Source: Crambe crambe
Taxonomy: Eukaryota; Porifera; Demospongiae; Poecilosclerida; Crambeidae
Direction: 5' to 3'
Assembly (NCBI GenBank): GCA_963924555.1
Contig: OZ004582.1
Coordinates: forward strand, 9,023,927 to 9,087,926
DNA length: 64,000 bases
A model generated the notes under the pieces. The model was not told the DNA's origin. It saw only the letters and a program-made list of their open reading frames with translations, and searched no databases. Positions 49,792-60,752 of the stretch are shown here, in pieces. Within the stretch, counting starts at the first letter, position 1, and the number at the start of each line of letters is the position of its first letter. The position numbers and the translations under genes are program-made.

Positions 49792-51738
49792 ATGGCAAAT
49801 TTATTACCAAGATCAGCTACTGCTGCTAGGCTTTCACAGCCTCCTCCTGAATGGAGTTTTCCGCCACAGCATAGGCGTAGTCTTCCCGTGGCTCAACTGA
49901 CCACCGTAGAAAGTACTAAGGCTGTGACTTGGAAGGACTTCGATCAACTTAAATTTGTCGCTCCTCTTTCACCTGACCACACCTGTCAGATATGTATGAA
50001 AGTTTTACGAGGGCCCCAAGCCACTGAATGCTGTGGTCAGCATTACTGTAAATCTTGCCTGGAGACGTGGTTTGTACAATCGCAACAAGGCAATATTTGC
50101 CCTCATTGTAGGCAAGTTAATTTCAGATATATTCTTTACAAACCATTGCAACGTAAAATTGATGAGCTGATGGTGTATTGTCCCAACCATGGAAAGGGTC
50201 AGGGTTGCCCAAATACTATGAAGTTGAAAGACCTCGTTTCTCACATGTCTACCACCAATCCTTCAGGATGTGACTATATCACTATAATGTGTCTAAATAA
50301 GTGTGGATCTACCTATTATCGTAAAAATGAAGCAAACCACTTAAACAACAAATGTTCAAAAAGAAAAGTGGCTTGCCAGTATTGTAATATTGAGGTTACA
50401 TATGATTCATTGCACAATCATCACTCACTGTGCGACAACTATCCACTATCTTGTCCCAGGAAGTGTCAAGAGAAGAGTTTTAGACGAGCAGAATTAAAGA
50501 AACATGAAGACGAGTGCCCAAATATGCCAGTGAAATGTCCTTTTTATGAGGCTGGATGTGAATATAAGTTGACAAGAAAAGATCTAAAGAGTCATGTGGA
50601 AAATAATGTCGTTGCTCACACAACAAAATCCATGACCTTTTTTAAAAATGAGATTGATGAACTAAAATCAAAAGTCTCAAGAGCAGCCGTGAAAATCATA
50701 CAAGCCACAAATCAATTACAAAATACTAGTGGCCACCAACCTCATGTCATGAGGTCACTTCAATCAGCTCTTCTGCTATTGACTGATCCTCAGCTTGATT
50801 TCCAAAAGGATATAGCATTTTGCTTTCCACAAGATGATATCAAAGTGTGGAGAACATTACCATTTGTTGTTCCTCTTGGTCATAAATTTATGGTAGAAAT
50901 TTCTCAAGATACTTTCCACACATGTGCAAGTTTATTTTTACTAAAGGGTGATCAGCTTAAATCTCAGGCTAAAATGGATAAAGGCATAAAAAAATCTCTT
51001 TATGATCATGCCCCCAAGCAAGGGTTGCTAAATCTACCACCCTCATCACCACCCCTTTTTAAATCACAGCCTAAAATGGGTAAAGACATAAAAATCTCTC
51101 TTTATGATCATGCCCCCAAGCAAGGGTCGCTAAATCTACCACCCACTTCTACCTTCTCATCACCACCTGGCTCCCTTTTTAAATCACAGCCTAAAATGGA
51201 TAAAGACGTAAAAATCTCTCTTTATGGTCTTGTCCCCAAGCAAGGGTCGCTAAATCCACCACCTATCCGATTTGCTGAACCACCACCTGGCCCCCTCCCA
51301 TTTGAGGGTTATCAGCTTAAATCACAGCCTAAAATGGATAGAGACTCTCTTTATGATTATGCCCCCAAGCAAGGGTCGCTAAATCCACCACCTGGCCTGG
51401 GGACACCTACCCTCCCATTTGAACCACCACCTGCTGAAGACGTTATGTTTGAGTTTGATGAAGCTATAGATCCCTGTCAAGAGGCACAACGAGAAGTCAA
51501 GAAAATCATTTATACTAAAGCTATCAACTCAGTGAAATGCATAAAGGTCAGTTTGATTCACCAAACAATCCAACTTACACGCAAGCAGGATATATCAAAT
51601 CAATTACCCCAATCATCACAAGTTGCATGTTCAGCAGTGGTGCAGTGGCAATGTGCTCACTGTAATGCTCGACTTGCAGACATACCACACGCAGCAATCA
51701 TTATTTGTATGCAGTGCAGAGAAAGCCATACGGATTGA
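49792..51738 (+). CDS. intronless RING and TRAF-type zinc-finger protein with C-terminal repeats
   Basis: Single ORF of 648 codons. RING finger at residues 65-106 (C65, C68, C80/C81, H84, C86, C89, C103, C106), then TRAF-type zinc fingers to about 275 (CPNHGKGQGCPNTM, CLNKCGSTYYRKNEANH, CQYCNIEVTY, CPRKCQEKSF, CPFYEAGCEY) and a short coiled-coil-like stretch near 280-310 (FFKNEIDELKSKV). Probable E3 ubiquitin ligase or signalling adaptor, as in TRAF proteins. There is no MATH/TRAF-C domain. Instead residues about 388-535 hold four copies of a roughly 40-residue unit (KSQPKMDKD ... SLYDHAPKQGSLNLPP) with Pro-rich spacers, and the C-terminus has a CAHC/CMQC pair that could bind zinc. Lack of introns in an intron-rich region suggests an old retrocopy. 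Confidence 0.85.
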   Translation: MANLLPRSATAARLSQPPPEWSFPPQHRRSLPVAQLTTVESTKAVTWKDFDQLKFVAPLSPDHTCQICMKVLRGPQATECCGQHYCKSCLETWFVQSQQGNICPHCRQVNFRYILYKPLQRKIDELMVYCPNHGKGQGCPNTMKLKDLVSHMSTTNPSGCDYITIMCLNKCGSTYYRKNEANHLNNKCSKRKVACQYCNIEVTYDSLHNHHSLCDNYPLSCPRKCQEKSFRRAELKKHEDECPNMPVKCPFYEAGCEYKLTRKDLKSHVENNVVAHTTKSMTFFKNEIDELKSKVSRAAVKIIQATNQLQNTSGHQPHVMRSLQSALLLLTDPQLDFQKDIAFCFPQDDIKVWRTLPFVVPLGHKFMVEISQDTFHTCASLFLLKGDQLKSQAKMDKGIKKSLYDHAPKQGLLNLPPSSPPLFKSQPKMGKDIKISLYDHAPKQGSLNLPPTSTFSSPPGSLFKSQPKMDKDVKISLYGLVPKQGSLNPPPIRFAEPPPGPLPFEGYQLKSQPKMDRDSLYDYAPKQGSLNPPPGLGTPTLPFEPPPAEDVMFEFDEAIDPCQEAQREVKKIIYTKAINSVKCIKVSLIHQTIQLTRKQDISNQLPQSSQVACSAVVQWQCAHCNARLADIPHAAIIICMQCRESHTD

Positions 51739-52529
51739 ATTTTTGAACTAATCAGTCTAGTTGCCACCGTACATCTGGTTTTATTTTGGTAATATAATTT
51801 CACTTACATGCTCATCACATGGAAATATACTGACACTGGGATACTTTTTATGACCTCGTATCTCTGGATTCTCCCAAAATTACTAGCTACATCAAATAGT
51901 TTTATCGTAATTTATAAACTTTTTATACATCAAGTTGTTTTGTTATTTTTAATGCAATTTTTAAAATTATTCTTTTGATATTGCAAAATGTAATGTTACC
52001 TGACTCAGTAGGTGACGTTAATTGTGTGTGGTTGGCCTAATAAGTGCAAAGTTGTTTATTATTGATCTCACACTCCAATAGACTATAAATTTAGTTTTTG
52101 AACTCCAGCACAAACATGTTTTGCTGCAGTTAGATAATAGAGAGTGCAAAGTTGTTATTGTACACAAGTCACAAGCATAGTGACATCACCACTTGGATCA
52201 AAGTACAGATTGTATCAAACAAAATGACAATCAATCATAACCTTTGTTACACAGGAATGCGTTGCTGCATAACCTTTGTTACCAAAGGTTATGAGGAAAG
52301 GGTTATGAATCTTGTTAGCTACCAAAGATCTTGAAGTAGAGTTGTTAAAAGGGCTGTGAATAATGTTATGGATGATTGTGAATATTTTACAGTGAGAGTA
52401 CCAGTACAGTATAAAAGAGATTTTAAAAGCACAGAGATGCAGTCAGATCTGCTTGCAAGAAGCTGTACAATTAAAAGAAGAGCAGAGCAAGAAACAAAAA
52501 TAATACGTACATAGCATTATCTCATTGTG
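51739..52529. other. spacer between RING gene and VWA gene
   Basis: AT-rich 3' flank, then the 5' flank of the VWA gene. A hairpin around 52236-52293 is built on ATAACCTTTGTTACCAAAGGTTAT-like sequence (two copies of cataacctttgttac and one inverted). No exon seen. Confidence 0.45.
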
Positions 52530-54645
52530 ATGGGGAAAGGACTACTTTTCAGTATTCTTTTGATTGCTTCATGTGCACTATGCTTCAGTACTGGTAAGCA
52601 TATGCTAACACAATCATGTAAACTATAATGATTACAATTGTTACATCCGTAGCCACACAGGTTGGATTTGAACGGTTAAGGTATATTTGTCCCGAAACAA
52701 CTCAGCATTGCCAAGTTTGCCTTGTGATGACAGGATCCAGTTTCTCTCATTTTGTCACTGTTGTCATCAACACCCATGTAGGAACAGCTGGTCAGTACAT
52801 AACAATTAAAATTTGACTTTACTGTAAGCTCTTCTTGTAATAGATGAAAGAGACTATGCACCACTTCGCAGTCGCTATATCACAATTTATCAAGGCATAT
52901 CAAGAAGGTCATGTTTCACAGTGAATATTATCAACGACCTGGTGGTTGAAGGCCTTGAAACATTCACACTAAGTTTAACAGCAAGGAGTCTTCCCACTGG
53001 AGTTAGCCTCAATACTAGAACCAATGGAACAATCATACGCATAGTGGATAATGACAGTAAGCACAGTTTTAGTAAAGCTTTAATGAATAAATAATTTGGT
53101 TCTTTCTCCTTTCAGGACATCCTAGCTGCTTATCTTTCTTAAGGTTTACACGTCCGGATTTATTCCAGCACTGCAATGCCCACTGTACATACTCAACCTA
53201 CTCCAATTGGCAGACAGTTCCTGGAACAAAAGTTGCCATGCCATTGGGATATTGCTCTACTGGAGAAGCTCAGATACAAACTCGGACTCAAACTGCGCCA
53301 CAGAGTGGATGTCCTGTCAGGACAGAGAGGCGGCAAAGATGTAAGTTTTGTACCCTTGCACTTAGATCCTGTCTCAATTTATTCATCAACCACTCTCTAT
53401 TCTTGATGATTACAGCTCTTCGGTATTATTATTATTCTTCTCTCCATTCTCTGTTCTTGGTCAATCTCTTCCCCATAAATGCATGCTCCAGTTTTAGATG
53501 GGTTCATACTTGGCACTAAAGGATACAATTGCTAATCCAATACTTTCTGCCTCAGCATTTTTTCATAATTTTTTCCTCTTAGGTACATTGTCAGCACGAG
53601 ATAGACTAATACGCACTTTTAACCTGGGAATATCCCCAACTCAAAGACCAGGATCAATTACTTTACAGGGAATTGTACCTCTTTCAGCAATTGTTCCTCT
53701 TTCAGCAATTGTTCATCCTCCATTTGTTTTTGTTGGTCTTCCTACACCTCCACCTAGACGATCAAGACGAACCCCACAACAGTGTTCTTCCAGCAGTGTG
53801 TGTCAGAGCCTCCCTACCAATAGAAGACGTAAGTAGTCCATTCAGTAATCCTGCCAAATCCATATTAAGGTTCCAAGCCCCCCCCCCCCCCCCCCCCCCT
53901 TCACGCTTTGAATGTGTTGGTTCAATTACCTCACTGCTTCTCTTCTATTCTAGAATGCAGAGAGCGAAGTGAATGCAGGCCTAAGCATCAAAACCAATGT
54001 CCATTCAGGACCATTGTCTTTGTCCTTGACACGTCTGGAAGTATTGGACAAACAGATTTCCAACGGATGACCAGAGCCCTAAGAAGATTCATTCCTCTCT
54101 TCTGTGACAATATGCAGGTGGCTATAGTGTCGTATTCACACAATATCAATGTGGAATTTTGCTTCAACTGCCATAACCTTTCTCGCCAACATCCTGATCG
54201 GGCAAGAGTGAATTCATCTGTAGGAGGAATTAGATATCGTGGCGGTATGACCCACACTGGTAGAGCCACTCGCTGCGTTAGTGACTACATCCTCAATCCA
54301 TCTTCAGGTTGTGGTGCAAATACATCTGCAGACTGCGTGGACATAATTTATATCACTGATGGACATTCAAATGGACCTCTGAGGTATCCACAATCATGTA
54401 ATGAAGCCAGATGTTTGAAGAACCATCCTATTTGGTGTGGTAAAGTGAACACTTATGCCATTGCCATTGGACCTCATGTCAACAGGCGTGAAATTCAGTG
54501 CCTAACCCGAAACGATGAAGATTCCATCTTCAATCTCCCCAGTTTTGCTGAGCTAGAGAGACTTATCAATAGTACATATAACAAACTTATGTCTGATAAT
54601 TCATACCATTGTGTTCAACATACTGATACAGATATCCTACTGTAG
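52530..54645 (+). CDS. secreted Calx-beta / Cys-rich / VWA domain protein
   Basis: Six exons 52530-52593, 52653-52790, 52844-53056, 53116-53340, 53583-53828, 53954-54645. All joins are phase 1, 525 residues. Exon 1 is a signal peptide (MGKGLLFSILLIASCALCFS). Exons 2-3 form a Calx-beta domain (FEVIN-like core seen as FTVNIINDLVVEGLETFTLSL ending VDND). Exon 4 is a Cys-rich module with a YSNW ... GEAQIQTRTQ pattern reminiscent of thrombospondin type 1 repeats. Exon 5 is a low-complexity linker. Exon 6 is a VWA domain with an intact MIDAS: DTSGS near residue 320, the Thr in GGMTHTG, and Asp in ITDGHS. Likely extracellular adhesion or matrix protein. All-phase-1 joins fit exon shuffling. Poly-C lies in the last intron. 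Confidence 0.85.
53880..53899. repeat. poly(C) tract in last intron of the VWA gene
   Basis: About 20 C between exon 5 and the VWA exon. Confidence 0.8.
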
Positions 54646-54646
54646 T

Positions 54647-54682
<36 letters not shown>

Positions 54683-55199
54683 TATTGTTGTTGTTTTTAA
54701 CAACTAAAGATAACAATGGCTAGCTACACACACATCATACCAAGCTGCTTACCTATTAGCTAGTTTATATACATTATTTTTGTGGAAGTTATCACCATGA
54801 TGAAGATAATTTACTTTCAAGTTAGCTCACCATTGACGTGATTTCTATAAAGTATCTTGACCTGAGCACCTTTGACTTGAAAATTTTATATGCTTATTGA
54901 TGTAATACTGGTGCATGGAGGAGAATGTAGACATGCCCTCCTTTTTCAATAGTTTCAGCAGCTTTTAACAATCACGTAAACAAAAGAGAGAAATTATATG
55001 TACCACTATGGCAAGACAGCGCTATGAGACAGTTTGATCAAATGTGGCAAAGTACAAACATCATATATATTATATTATGGCTAGCTTGCTATAGTTTCCA
55101 ACTGAAGCTAGCTTTTTTTTTTTTAAAAGTGCATGCATGTATCCTAATATAATAATAAATATTTCATTCACTACAGCAGTAGCGCTTTTCCTTCAAGCA
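54646..55199. other. 3' spacer of VWA gene and PNPLA locus A
   Basis: Starts with a (TTG)n run at 54648-54680, then AT-rich sequence. Convergent gene ends; no exon seen. Confidence 0.4.
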
Positions 55200-57422
55200 T
55201 CACACCAGTATGAATATACTAATGAAGAGTAAGAAGAAGATAAGAGTAATGACACCATTCCTACTGCTTTTGCTTCCTTGTTTCATAATGTGTGCTCCTT
55301 TTCCTCCTCTGTCCAGGGATGTGGAGGTCATCAATGGGGTTGTGGATGCAGAAGTAAACCTGGTGCATTTATTGGCCTGATTTTGAGACCAGCCAGAACA
55401 TGATTCATGATGTGCACTACTGATGGTGGAAGAAGTCAAACACTTTATCTTGATTGAGTGTAGAATGATACCTGCATATACGAGGAAATTTTTAATGTAT
55501 CAGTACTAACTTAAATGAAAACAACAGCTCTTAGCTACATAGCTATTCCTCTCTGACATCTTCTTACTTTTAGTTCCTTTGACATAGCTAACTAAGAATT
55601 TTACTAATTAGCTAACTATAGCTATACTTAATTTTTTAATAATTGATTCTTTCATTGATTCATTGGTCATCTACTTGAGCTATTAGCTAGCTATTATTTC
55701 TGCATCCCCATGGTCACATTGTAGCTACAGTGGAACCTCTGATGAAGGACACTCTGAAAGAGGATAAACCTCTCAACAAAGGTGAACATTTGTATATATA
55801 CTCAAATATATACAAAATAACCTCCAAAAGAGGACAATCTCTATGGCATACAAGGGACAAAAGGCTGGGTTCCAACTGGGTCCATTATTCAGAGGTTCCA
55901 CCTGTAGCTATGGTTACATACTTCTTGCATAATACTGACCTTCTATTGCGAGATAAGAAAGACAGTCCCTGTAACCTTGATGACACAGATCTACCATGTC
56001 ATCCCACGAAGAGGGATTGAGGCAATTGGCGAGTCTGTAGAGGTTGCTATGAGAGATCAACATGGGCTGGTCACACATCAGGACCATGATCGGGCTACAG
56101 GACTCTATCTCCCTGGGACAAATATCGCACATTCCTGACAAAGGGGCTACAGTGATGACGTGGGGGTCCGAAAAGTGTAGAATATTGCTGGTGAACCCTC
56201 CGTCAATACACCTCTGTATGCCATGTGGCAAGAAAAGATTTATATATATGTAGCTATGCATTTCACAAAATACATGCATATGCAAGGTTGCTACTGTATA
56301 TCATTGCATGAGTTCTTTAAAGTTGTCCACTCTTTTTTAGTAATCTAACTATAGCCATATGTAGCTATAGCACTGTAGGAGACTTCATTGAAAGAAAGTG
56401 TTCCTTCTTTGGAAGATTTATAGTTAGCTATACTTTCAGCTGCACAGCTTTCAAGGTTCCACTCTATAGCTAACACAGCTATACTTACTAGCTATTGTCT
56501 CTCTGGTAAACTCCATGTAACTCCCTTTACAGTGAATCCTGCTTATACGTACTGCATGTGACTACATAATAGCTAGCTATAAGATACCAAAGAAAAACTT
56601 TAAAGATATGGTAGCTATTTAAGTTTAGCTATTAGTTATGCAACTGCGGTACATTGCAGAGGTTAGAAATTGGAACTGACATTTGAGGTAGAGGTTGGCA
56701 AATACCAAATACTTTAACATTAGAGATTTACATAGCTACATCATTAATTTTGGTCATCTTGCCTCATATGGTCTTTTAGGGAATTTGTAGCTAGCTATGT
56801 GAATTGCATGCAACCTTCTCTAACCTTGCCTCTTATTTTGGGAAGATTCTTGAAGCCAGCAAGTCCTGGGATGAAGCAAGAAGCAATGAGGGTCTAAATT
56901 AAGAAAACATGCAACTCATGGTACTGAGGGAGGGACATACGGAGCTTAACCCACAAGAGCTGTGCCATGCAAATCTCTCACATTAATCAATTCCTTTCTT
57001 GTTCTGAAATCAGTCACTACCCAATTCTTCAATCGTCCATTGCTCTGAAGAACAGAGAGACCAATCTTCACCACATTCCTGCATGTTCTGTGGGCATCTT
57101 CAGGCAATAAACCTTCTAAGAATTCCCTTAACCTTCCATAGACATCAAAGAACGGATTGTAGACACCACCCCAGTAGTGTTTTGCATCTTCAAATTGGAA
57201 TTTAAGGCTTCGATAAGTAGCCATTGCATCAAGCCCACAAGCTCCACAAGTTGATACAACAGCTCCAACAGATGTTCCATAGAAAGTACCAACTCTCTCG
57301 AGGAAGTGTGGGGCTCTCTCCATCATGCATTTCAGTACCCCACAGTGGTAAACTCCAAGGAAGCCTCCACCACTAAATGATATTTGTGGCTGATTCATGC
57401 TCTTTTCATTATGATCACTCAT
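55200..57422 (-). CDS. patatin-like phospholipase (PNPLA family), locus A
   Basis: Exons on minus: 56982-57422, 56825-56893, 55940-56213, 55200-55471. GT-AG and in phase, 351 residues. The ATG at 57422 is used; the TTG-led extension upstream is not. Oxyanion loop SGGGFLG near residue 15, nucleophile elbow GTSVG near residue 44, catalytic Asp in CIDGG at the start of exon 3, then ITVAPLSGMCDICP and CHQGYRDCLSYL as in PNPLA1-5 (ATGL/adiponutrin group). Acts on acylglycerols or phospholipids; substrate unknown. Exon 4 is a Ser/Thr-rich tail ending in one hydrophobic segment (GVITLIFFLLFISIFILV), a likely C-terminal membrane anchor. Confidence 0.88.
55728..55905. repeat. full copy of dispersed CAGTGGAACCTC-family element in PNPLA-A intron 3
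   Basis: Begins CAGTGGAACCTCTGATGAAG, includes gacactctgaaagaggataa and gacaaaaggctgggttcca, ends agaggttccacctgta. Two inverted ends are visible here, about 178 bp. Confidence 0.65.
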
Positions 57423-58131
57423 TTCTTCTATCAAAGTATTCTCCTATATGCTAACCATTTACTTTTTACATAGCTAGCTAGTTAGCTCTAGTTAGTTAGT
57501 AGTACATAGCAAAAAATCACTTGTCAGTGTAAGTTATGAGGTAGCTATAGCTCTTGAATGAAGAAGTGTAGCTAATCTTATTATATGAGTACATTGACAT
57601 GCATGCATTATTGGATGTGCACATGTCAACTGTTACGCTTAGCTACCTATAACTAGGTAGCTACTGGTTTGTGTCCGTGTAGCACTAACTATCAGCTGTT
57701 GATATATATATAGTGATAATACTGTGACCAAGCTAACTAGGTTTGTGCCCTAGTCTTGCTAGGCCAGCCAACTTCTTTTTTTTTTTTCACAGGGCGGTAG
57801 AAAAAATGCTAGCGAGACTAATTTTGTGCCCATTACTGCATGCCAACAATGAACATTGTTCATGCTCAGCGTAGGGTAGAATAGTTATGGGATGGAATAC
57901 TTGGAAGTGTACATATCATTGTTCTGCACTGTCACTGTTTATTTCACAACCTATACACTCAACCTATCAAATCACCACATCTTCATAGTCTCAACTTTTA
58001 ATTACTGAGAGCTTTTGAAATAAAGATAAAAAGCCATCGCTATAACTACAGATGTCAATAGCTAGCACTTCAGAAAAAGCTTCCAGTGGAAAAAGGAAAT
58101 ATCCAGTCATTTTCAGAAGATAATTTTAGCT
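57423..58131. other. divergent spacer between PNPLA A and B
   Basis: Equivalent to 60753-61878 between loci C and D: both contain tgtgcccattactgcatgcc, gttcatgc and cactcaacctatcaaatcac in the same order. Presumably holds both promoters. The C-D copy is longer because of extra sequence including a poly-G run. Confidence 0.55.
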
Positions 58132-58371
58132 ATGAGAGAATATCAACAAGAAGAGAGTCAAGGCAGAAAGCAGCTGCAAATTTCATTTGGTGGTGGTGGT
58201 TTCCTTGTGGTGTATTACTTTGGAGTGATCAAATGCATGATGGAGAGAGCACCAAACTTTCTCCAGAGAATTTCTACTTATTATGGAACTTCTGCGGGTG
58301 CCTTTGCATCTACTTTCGCAGCTTGTGGACAAGATGTGATGATACCTCATCTCAACCTCAAACACTTCTAG
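58132..58371 (+). pseudogene. truncated patatin-like gene, locus B
   Basis: 79 codons nearly identical to the first 77 of locus D (GGGGFLVVYYFGV, GTSAGAFASTFAACG) but cut off after HLNLK, where unrelated sequence with a stop follows. The GTSAG nucleophile elbow is kept, while the catalytic Asp and the rest of the fold are missing. AATAAA at 58515-58520 could end a short transcript. A 3'-deleted duplicate of D. Confidence 0.8.
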
Positions 58372-58751
58372 CTACATATAGCTATCAACCAAAGAGTGAG
58401 TTACTACATACATTTGTCCTAACCTCCCATGGTGTACACTGGTTGCCATGCATGTTGTATATCATTTGTAATGTGTATATCCAGTGTATTACTATGGCAA
58501 AAGTGATGTTTGATCAATAAAGATTAATGTGAAAGTGAAAAATGATCCGAACATCACATATACATACAATGCCAAAACCAGAGCAGAACCTCATGTACTA
58601 TATCATAGCTAGCTTGCTATAGTTTCTAACTGAATTAAGCTTTTTTTAAAACTGTGAATGTGTCTTAATCATAGCTATAGCTATCTATGTATCTAAGTAC
58701 CTAATTCATTCAGCAGTAGCTAATAACTTGATTTTCCTCCTCCTTCAAGCA
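58372..58751. other. spacer after PNPLA B
   Basis: 58560-58751 resembles the sequence after locus A (55030-55199: catatat, gctagcttgctatagtttc, aactgaa), i.e. the 3' flank of locus C in the duplicated unit. No exon seen. Confidence 0.45.
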
Positions 58752-60752
58752 TCACACCAGCATGAACAGGCTAATGAAGAGTAAGAAGAAGATGAGAGTA
58801 ATGACACCTTTCCTACTGCTTTTGCTTCTTTGTTTTACAATATGTGCTCTTTTTCCTCCTCTGTCCAGGGATGCAGAGGTCATCAGGTAATTCAATGGGG
58901 TTGTAGATGCAGAAGTAAACCTGGTGCTGGCCTGATTTTGAGACTTTTTAGAACATGATTCAAGATGTGCACTACTGATGATGGAAGAAGTCAAACACAG
59001 TGTCTTGATTGAGTGTAGAATGATACCTGCATATGTACATAGGAGGAAACCTATTTAAATTAGCTATTCAGTATATATACTTAAATGTCTGTAAACTGAA
59101 TAATAATCTATCATAGCTACTTTTAATAGTAATTAACAATTATTAACTACGTAGTTAGAACTCCTTCATTGGTTATCTACTTAAGCTATTAGCCTCAAAC
59201 TCAGCCTCTCTTTTCTCCTCCTCCCCTCCCCCCCAGCCCAAAGGGAAAAAGAGGCTGGGTTCAAGGCTACTTGATCTCACTGTTGAAGGACCCAGTTGGA
59301 ATCCCTTTTAGAGAGGTTATTTTGTATAAAGAGTGTACATATTATACAAAGGTTCTCCTTTGTTGAGAGGTTTGTCCTCTTTCAGATCTAGTGTCCTTCA
59401 TTGAAGGTTAATTCCACTGTAGTTTGTTACGGTTACATACATACTTCTTGCATATTACTACCTTCTTTTGCAAGATAAGAAAGACAGTCCCTGTAACCTT
59501 GATGACACAGATCTTCCATGTCATCCCACGAAGAGGGATTGAGGCAATAGGCAAGTCTGTAGAGATTGCTACGAGAGATCAACATGGGCTGGTCACATAT
59601 CAGGACCATGATTGGGCTACAGGACTCCATCTCCCTGGGACAAATATCGCACATTCCTGACAAAGGGGCTACAGTGATGATATGGGGGTCCGAAAAGTGT
59701 AGAATATTGCTGGTGAACCCTCCATCAATACACCTCTGTATGCCATGTGGCAAGAAAAAATTTATGTATGTATGTATTTCACAAAATACATGCAAGGTTA
59801 CTATGGTTACGTAGCTACGCAATTGGCATTTAATGAGGTATACACTCCAGAGGTTATAAATTGAAACTGGCATTTGAGGTAGAGATTAGGCAAAAAACCA
59901 CGATACTTTCAATTACTAAGGTCATATCAGGTCTTCCATTATGGGAGGGGATGTAAAGTTGTAACTAAGTACACTATTGGAAAGCTCTCAAAGAGAGCTC
60001 TCTTTTGTAAATCAAGCTTGTAGGGGGTAGTATAATGAAGATATGGACATTTTAAAATTTTAATTTTTTTGGTATAGTCATCCCTTAACATTGCCTCATA
60101 TGGAATTCGTAGCTAGCTATGTGATTTGCATGCAACCTTCTCTAACCTTGCCTCTTATTTTGGGAAGATTCTTGAAGCCAGCGAGTCCTGGGATGAAGCA
60201 AGAAGCAATGAGTATTTAAATTAAGAAAATAAGCAACTATAATATTCATGGCACTGAGGGAAGAAGGGAAAGAGCATATGGAGCTTAACCCACAAGAGCT
60301 GTGCCTCTCACATTAATCAATTCCTTTCTTGTTCTGAAATCAGTCACTACCCAATCCTTCAATCGTCCATTGCTCTGAAGAACAGAGAGACCAATCTTCA
60401 CCACATTCCTGCATGCTCTGTGGGCATCCACGGGCAAAAATAATTCTAAGGATTCCCTCAAACTTCTATAGACATCAAAGAATGGATTGTAGATGCCACC
60501 CCAGTAATTTTTTGCATCTTCAAATTGTAATTTAAGCCTTCGATAAGTAGCCATTGCATCAAGCCCACAAGCTCCACTAGTTGATACAACAGCACCAATA
60601 GATGTTCCATAGAAAGTACCAACTCTCTTGAGGAAATGTGGGGCTCTCTCCATCATGCATTTCAGTACCCCACAGTGGTAAACTCCAAGGAATCCTCCAC
60701 CACTAAAAGAAATTTGTGGCTGATTCATGCTCTTTTCATTGTGATCACTCAT
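58752..60752 (-). pseudogene. patatin-like phospholipase, locus C, with lost exon 2 acceptor
   Basis: Exons corresponding to A: 60312-60752, (60143-60211), 59462-59735, 58752-59026. Exons 1, 3 and 4 are open with the right splice sites and motifs (SGGGFLG, GTSIG, CIDGG, GYRDCLSYL, C-terminal hydrophobic anchor). At exon 2 locus A has tttag before the exon, but C reads tttaaat with no AG and an in-frame TAA just before the coding match. Because exon 2 is 69 nt between phase-0 introns, skipping it would keep the frame and give a protein lacking 23 residues before the catalytic Asp. Either a decaying copy or a shortened variant. Confidence 0.7.
59274..59421. repeat. degenerate copy of dispersed CAGTGGAACCTC-family element in PNPLA-C intron 3
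   Basis: ggacccagttggaatccctt, tttgttgagaggtttgtcct, ending ggttaattccactgtag. It is at the equivalent intron position as 55728-55905 in locus A but in the opposite orientation, so it is probably an independent insertion. Confidence 0.5.

Noticed and set aside
53498..53972. Separate genes between 53498 and 53972
   Set aside because: These frames overlap exon 5 of the VWA gene and the poly-C intron. The spliced model accounts for the coding part.
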